DNA of 64,000 nucleotides from Mannheimia indoligenes (GTDB lineage Bacteria; Pseudomonadota; Gammaproteobacteria; Enterobacterales; Pasteurellaceae), in contig NZ_JBAJJM010000007.1 of the NCBI RefSeq assembly GCF_036880405.1, positions 124,001-188,000 of the forward strand. The letters run 5' to 3'. Under the pieces are notes generated by a model. That model had not been told where the DNA came from, ran no database searches, and worked only from the letters and a program-made list of their open reading frames with translations. A program made the translations under genes and the position numbers. This document shows, piece by piece, positions 60,214 to 64,000 of this stretch (the stretch's first letter is position 1; each line of letters begins with the position of its first letter).

Positions 60214-60975
60214 CTAACCCATTTTGCCCTGAATATAATCTGCCGTACGCGGAATTTTGGGTTGGCTAAAAATTTGTGCTGTTTCACCAAACTCCACTAG
60301 CTCGCCAAGATACATAAATGCGGTGTAATCAGAACAACGTGCAGCTTGTTGCATATTGTGCGTTACCATTGCCACAGTATAATCTTGCTTGAGTTCAGTA
60401 ATCAAGGCTTCAATTTTCATTGTAGAAATTGGGTCTAATGCCGAACAAGGCTCATCTAACAATAAGACATCTGGTTTGATGGCAATGGCTCTGGCAATAC
60501 ATAAACGCTGCTGTTGTCCGCCTGACAAACTATCACCACTTTGATGTAACTTATTTTTCACTTCATTCCATAATGCAGCTTTGGTTAGAGCCCATTCTAC
60601 TCGCTCATTCATCTCTTGCTTCGATAGTTTCTCAAATAGACGAATGCCAAAGGCAATATTGTCATAAATTGACATCGGAAATGGTGTCGGCTTTTGGAAT
60701 ACCATACCCACTTTTGCACGAATAATAGAAATATCCGTATCGGTGGTTAATAGATTTTCGCCGTCTAAATTGATCTCCCCTTCCGCTCTTTGGTTTGGAT
60801 AAAGCTCAAACATACGGTTAAAGGTTCTCAATAAGGTAGATTTACCACAACCGGAAGGTCCGATAAATGCGGTTACTTTATTTTTTGCAATATTTAAGTT
60901 GATATTCTTTAAAGCGTGGAAATCGCCATAATAAAAATTAAGATTTTGTACTGAAATTTTTGGTTCTATGTTCAT
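60214..60975 (-). CDS. pstB: Phosphate ABC transporter ATPase PstB
   Basis: 253 residues from the ATG at 60975 (MNIEPKISVQNLNFYYGDFHALKNINL), with AAGGTG upstream; the frame is open 33 codons further, into pstA, but that part is unlike PstB. Walker A FIGPSGCGKSTLLRTFNRM, Q-loop VGMVFQKPTPFPMSIYDNIAFG, signature LSGGQQQRLCIARAIA, Walker B VLLLDEPCSALDP. It energises phosphate uptake through PstAC. 64 bases separate it from phoB. Confidence 0.97.
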   Translation of the reverse strand: MNIEPKISVQNLNFYYGDFHALKNINLNIAKNKVTAFIGPSGCGKSTLLRTFNRMFELYPNQRAEGEINLDGENLLTTDTDISIIRAKVGMVFQKPTPFPMSIYDNIAFGIRLFEKLSKQEMNERVEWALTKAALWNEVKNKLHQSGDSLSGGQQQRLCIARAIAIKPDVLLLDEPCSALDPISTMKIEALITELKQDYTVAMVTHNMQQAARCSDYTAFMYLGELVEFGETAQIFSQPKIPRTADYIQGKMG

Positions 60976-60989
60976 TTCTAAACACCTTA

Positions 60990-61841
60990 TTATTTCTGTT
61001 TTGGTTGTAAGAAAACACGGGTTAATACATTGATACATAACACAAATAGCGTAATTAAAATTGCACCTGCCCACGCAAGATTATTCCAATCTGTAAACGG
61101 ACTTGCCGCATATTGATAAATAACAACAGGTAAGTTCGCCATTGGTGCATTCATATCCCAAGACATAAATTGGTTCGACAATGCGGTAAACAGTAATGGA
61201 GCGGTTTCACCTGCAATACGGGCAACGGCTAGTAATACACCTGTTAAGATCCCTGATTTTGCGGCACGATAGCAGATCATCACTATCATTCGCCATTGTG
61301 GGCAACCTAATGCAATTGCTGCTTCACGCAAGTTGTTTGGAATCAGGTTAAGCATACTGTCTGTGGTTCTCACTACAATTGGAATAACCAATAACGCTAA
61401 GGCTAAAGAGCCTGCCCAACCAGAAAAATGACCTACTTTTGAGACATAAAGTGTGTACACAAATAAGCCAATAATAATTGATGGAGCAGAAAGTAAAATA
61501 TCATTTAAGAAACGAGTTACTTTGGCAAAACGGCTATAGTTTCCATATTCCGCTAAATAAGTGCCGGCTAAAATGCCAATTGGCGTGCCGATAAGCGTAC
61601 CAGTTCCCACAATAAGCAATGAGCCTAAAATCGCATTGCTTAAACCACCCTGCTCATTTGGGGCTGGCATAATTTGAGTGAAAAGCTCTAATGAAAGCCC
61701 CGGAATTCCTCGACTAATAAGCGAATATAAAATCCAACAAAGCCAAAACAAGCCAAAAGCAACCGCCACATAGGCTAAACTTAGCATTATGCTGTTACAA
61801 CATTTACGTCTGTAAAAACGAGCGTTCTGTAAATTTTTCAT
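60990..61841 (-). CDS. pstA: Phosphate ABC transporter permease PstA
   Basis: 283 residues, six membrane segments. AILGSLLIVGTGTLIGTPIGILAGTYLAEYG and the EAA-like loop NLREAAIALGCPQWRMIVMICYRAAKSGILTGVLLAVARIAGETAPLLFTA are typical. It partners PstC. Its ATG overlaps the pstC stop (TAATG). Confidence 0.96.
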   Translation of the reverse strand: MKNLQNARFYRRKCCNSIMLSLAYVAVAFGLFWLCWILYSLISRGIPGLSLELFTQIMPAPNEQGGLSNAILGSLLIVGTGTLIGTPIGILAGTYLAEYGNYSRFAKVTRFLNDILLSAPSIIIGLFVYTLYVSKVGHFSGWAGSLALALLVIPIVVRTTDSMLNLIPNNLREAAIALGCPQWRMIVMICYRAAKSGILTGVLLAVARIAGETAPLLFTALSNQFMSWDMNAPMANLPVVIYQYAASPFTDWNNLAWAGAILITLFVLCINVLTRVFLQPKQK

Positions 61842-62785
61842 TATTTTCCTTCCTTACGCTGCATTCTTAAAATCATTAAGCGAGAAATAGACAGTACAAT
61901 CGTTGTAATTAAGAAAAGGACTAAACCTAACTCAATTAATGCTGATTTTTGTAAGCCAGATGCTTCGTTAAATTCATTCGCAATGGCTGACGCAATAGAA
62001 ACCGAAGGAGAAAATAATGAATTTGGTATTTGGAAAGCATTACCGATAACGAAAGTAACTGCCATTGTTTCGCCTAATGCACGCCCAAAACCTAACATAA
62101 TGCTGCCGATAAGCCCTGTTTTGGTATAAGGTAGCACCACGTTCCATAGCACTTCCCAACGGGTTGAACCTAATCCGTAGGCACTTTCTTTTAACATTGG
62201 TGGCACAATGGCAAATACATCACGCATCATTGAAGCAATGAATGGAATAATCATAATGGCAAGCACTAAACCAGCGGTAAATAAACCAATCCCAAAGGGT
62301 GCACCTGAAAATAAATATTCAAGTAAAGGCAGATCACCAAACCATTCGATCATCGTTGGTTGAATATGTTCTTGGAATAAAGGCACGAACACAAATAAGC
62401 CCCACATACCATAAATGATGGAAGGAATAGCGGCTAACATTTCAACCGCTATTCCAATCGGGCGTTTTAGCCATTGTGGTGAAAGTTCATTGATAAACAC
62501 CGCAATGCCAAATGAAATCGGTACTGCAATGATTAAGGCTAAACAGGAAGTAATTAATGTCCCCACAATCGGCATTAATGCTCCGTACTGATTCTGCACA
62601 GGATCCCATTCACTATCCCATAAAAAGCTTACGCCAAATTTTTTGATACTTTGCCAGCTTTCTACGAATAACGAAATCATAATTGCAGCAAGCAACAGAA
62701 ATACTAACCACGCAAAACAAGCGGTCATATTTCTAAAAAATATTTCAAATCGATTTTGATTTAACAATGGGTTCATCTTAGACAT
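61841..62785 (-). CDS. pstC: Phosphate ABC transporter permease PstC
   Basis: 314 residues. Six membrane segments; LLAAIMISLFVESWQSIKKFGVSFLWDSEWDPVQNQYGAL and the loop LKESAYGLGSTRWEVLWNVVLPYTKTGLIGSIMLGFGRALGETMAVTFVIGN are diagnostic. The ribosome site is weak, so translation may be lower than for pstS. An uptake core lies within the gene at 62718-62727. Confidence 0.96.
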   Translation of the reverse strand: MSKMNPLLNQNRFEIFFRNMTACFAWLVFLLLAAIMISLFVESWQSIKKFGVSFLWDSEWDPVQNQYGALMPIVGTLITSCLALIIAVPISFGIAVFINELSPQWLKRPIGIAVEMLAAIPSIIYGMWGLFVFVPLFQEHIQPTMIEWFGDLPLLEYLFSGAPFGIGLFTAGLVLAIMIIPFIASMMRDVFAIVPPMLKESAYGLGSTRWEVLWNVVLPYTKTGLIGSIMLGFGRALGETMAVTFVIGNAFQIPNSLFSPSVSIASAIANEFNEASGLQKSALIELGLVLFLITTIVLSISRLMILRMQRKEGK

Positions 62786-62817
62786 AATTATTTTTCTATA
62801 TGAAAGCGGTAAAATAG

Positions 62818-62842
62818 GCGACCACTCCTAACAAGCGGTCGC
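62818..62842 (-). promoter_or_regulatory. Attenuator-like hairpin between pstS and pstC
   Basis: GCGACC (62818-62823) and GGTCGC (62837-62842) with an uptake core in the loop/arm. On the minus strand it is followed by a mixed TATTTT rather than a clean T-run. It may set a higher level of pstS than pstCAB mRNA. Confidence 0.5.
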
Positions 62843-62850
62843 TTTTTTCA

Positions 62851-63873
62851 TTATTTTTGCAATTCAGTATTCCATTTATTTTGAATGCTTTTTACAACAC
62901 CTTCAGGAATTGGAACATAATCTAACTCAGTAGCGGCATCTTGCCCTTTAGCAAACGCCCAATCAAAGAACTTCACGACATTTTGCGTTGCTTCAGGCTT
63001 ACCCTCTTTCTTGTGAATTAAGATGAAACTTGCCGCCGTAATAGGCCAAGATTTTTCACCCGCTTCATCGGTCAAAATTACGCCCATACCTTCTGCTTCA
63101 TTCCATTTCGCATTACTTGCTGCCGCCATAAAACTTTCCTTGTTCGGCTGAACAAATTCACCTGATTGGTTTTGTAACGCTGTCCACGCCAGTTGGTTTT
63201 GTTTTGCATACGCATATTCCACATAACCGATAGAATATTTCATTTGGCGAACATAGGCTGCAATGCCTTCATTTCCTTTACCACCGTGCCCTTTCGGCCA
63301 TTTCACGGCTTTTCCTTCGCCAACAGTTGATTTCCATTCACTTGAAACTTTAGAGAGATAGTTAGTAAAACCAAAGGTTGTACCAGAGCCGTCTGAACGA
63401 TGGATAACAAGAATATCTTTATCAGGGAGATTTAAATTTGGATTTAATTTTTGGATAGCGGCATCATTCCATTTAGCAACTTTGCCGAGATAGATTTGAG
63501 CCAGTAAGTCGCCGGAAAGTTTTAATTCACCCTCTTTAATGCCTGGTAAATTCACAACCAGCACTGTACCGCCGATAATTGCCGGGAATTGTAATAATTG
63601 ATGTTGTTGTAATAATTCTGCTTTCATTGGGTCATCAGATGCACCAAAATCAACGGTTTTTGCAATAATTTGTTGCTGACCGCCACCTGAACCGATGGAT
63701 TGATAATTTACTTTATTGCCTGTCTCTTTTTCATATAAAGCCGCCCATTTCGCATAAATCGGATAAGGGAAAGATGCCCCTGCTCCTGTAATAGTGTGAG
63801 CGTGAGAAACCGCCGCTACTGATGCAAAAAGAGTACCTAATAACATTATTTTTTTAGTCTTACGCATTAGCAT
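62851..63873 (-). CDS. pstS: Periplasmic phosphate-binding protein PstS
   Basis: 340 residues from the ATG at 63873, which has AAGGAG seven bases upstream; the frame is open 24 codons further but without a ribosome site. Signal peptide MLMRKTKKIMLLGTLFASVAAVSHA. The mature part begins HTITGAGASFPYPIYAKWAALYEKETGNKVNYQSIGSGGG, with VIHRSDGSGTTFGFTNYLS and VKWPKGHGGKGNEGI lining the phosphate site. It is the first gene of the operon, under the PhoB box. Confidence 0.97.
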   Translation of the reverse strand: MLMRKTKKIMLLGTLFASVAAVSHAHTITGAGASFPYPIYAKWAALYEKETGNKVNYQSIGSGGGQQQIIAKTVDFGASDDPMKAELLQQHQLLQFPAIIGGTVLVVNLPGIKEGELKLSGDLLAQIYLGKVAKWNDAAIQKLNPNLNLPDKDILVIHRSDGSGTTFGFTNYLSKVSSEWKSTVGEGKAVKWPKGHGGKGNEGIAAYVRQMKYSIGYVEYAYAKQNQLAWTALQNQSGEFVQPNKESFMAAASNAKWNEAEGMGVILTDEAGEKSWPITAASFILIHKKEGKPEATQNVVKFFDWAFAKGQDAATELDYVPIPEGVVKSIQNKWNTELQK

Positions 63874-63911
63874 AGTAATTCTCCTTACGTTAGATTGCTG
63901 TTGCGTGAGTA

Positions 63912-63945
63912 AGTGTAGAAAAGAATTATGACAGTTTGATGACAA
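63912..63945 (-). promoter_or_regulatory. PhoB box and promoter of the pst-pho operon
   Basis: On the minus strand TTGTCAT (63945-63939), CAAA, CTGTCAT (63934-63928): two 7-base direct repeats 11 bases apart, matching the Pho box. A -10-like TACACT (63917-63912) lies 10 bases downstream, the usual geometry where PhoB replaces the -35. Confidence 0.88.
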
Positions 63946-64000
63946 TGCTTGATTTTTTTCATTTTTTTAGAAAAAACCGTGCAAATATCGCTTGTCAATT

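Overview
The window reads as a Pasteurellaceae chromosome. Its signature is the uptake signal sequence core ACAAGCGGT, usually followed by C, scattered in both orientations and often in inverted pairs. This is the Apl-type uptake signal of the Mannheimia/Actinobacillus/Bibersteinia side of the family, not the Haemophilus type. Low-to-moderate GC, the gene content and the order pstSCAB-phoBR without phoU agree. A Mannheimia-like species is my best guess; the sequence alone does not fix the species.

Positions 1 to about 26,000 are the right-hand part of a prophage. Integrase, repressor and early left genes lie beyond the left edge. In order: an antirepressor fragment, a replication protein with an origin-like iteron array inside its gene, a Dam-type methylase, DUF968 and RusA nucleases, antiterminator Q, a candidate late promoter with a short leader RNA and terminator (lambda pR'-tR' layout), a lysis cassette (dual-start holin, GH19 endolysin, nested Rz/Rz1), an HNH protein, an HK97-type head module (P27 terminase small subunit, large subunit, portal, protease, capsid, connectors), and a long-tail module with a -1 frameshift in the tail chaperone, a 1152-residue tape measure, tip proteins and a fibre carrying an SGNH-type esterase domain. 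A separately promoted insert between chaperone and tape measure encodes an unpaired RelB/DinJ-type antitoxin and a small membrane protein. At least six terminator-like hairpins lie in the late unit, so late expression presumably depends on Q.

The prophage stops just before tRNA-Cys and tRNA-Gly (minus strand). In relatives these are usually followed by tRNA-Leu, which is absent here, so the phage probably entered at or beside that tRNA cluster.

From 26.5 kb onward the DNA is core chromosome. Minus strand: pyruvate dehydrogenase operon (aceE-aceF-lpdA), pyrD, prs, ispE, lolB, msbA, lrgA/lrgB-type genes, a YoaA/DinG-type helicase, and an ABC permease-ATPase pair without an adjacent binding protein. 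Then a SulP transporter (plus), a rhuM gene framed by long inverted repeats, uvrA (minus) divergent from ssb with a LexA-like box between, a YtfL-type CBS protein, bioB and pckA (minus), ftsB-ispD-ispF (plus), two unknown exported/membrane proteins, a possible 27-residue protein, the 4.5S RNA gene, gloB, and finally the phosphate operon pstS-pstC-pstA-pstB-phoB-phoR (minus) with a PhoB box at the right edge.

Most intergenic gaps between core genes hold hairpins made of two oppositely oriented uptake signals, which probably double as transcription terminators.
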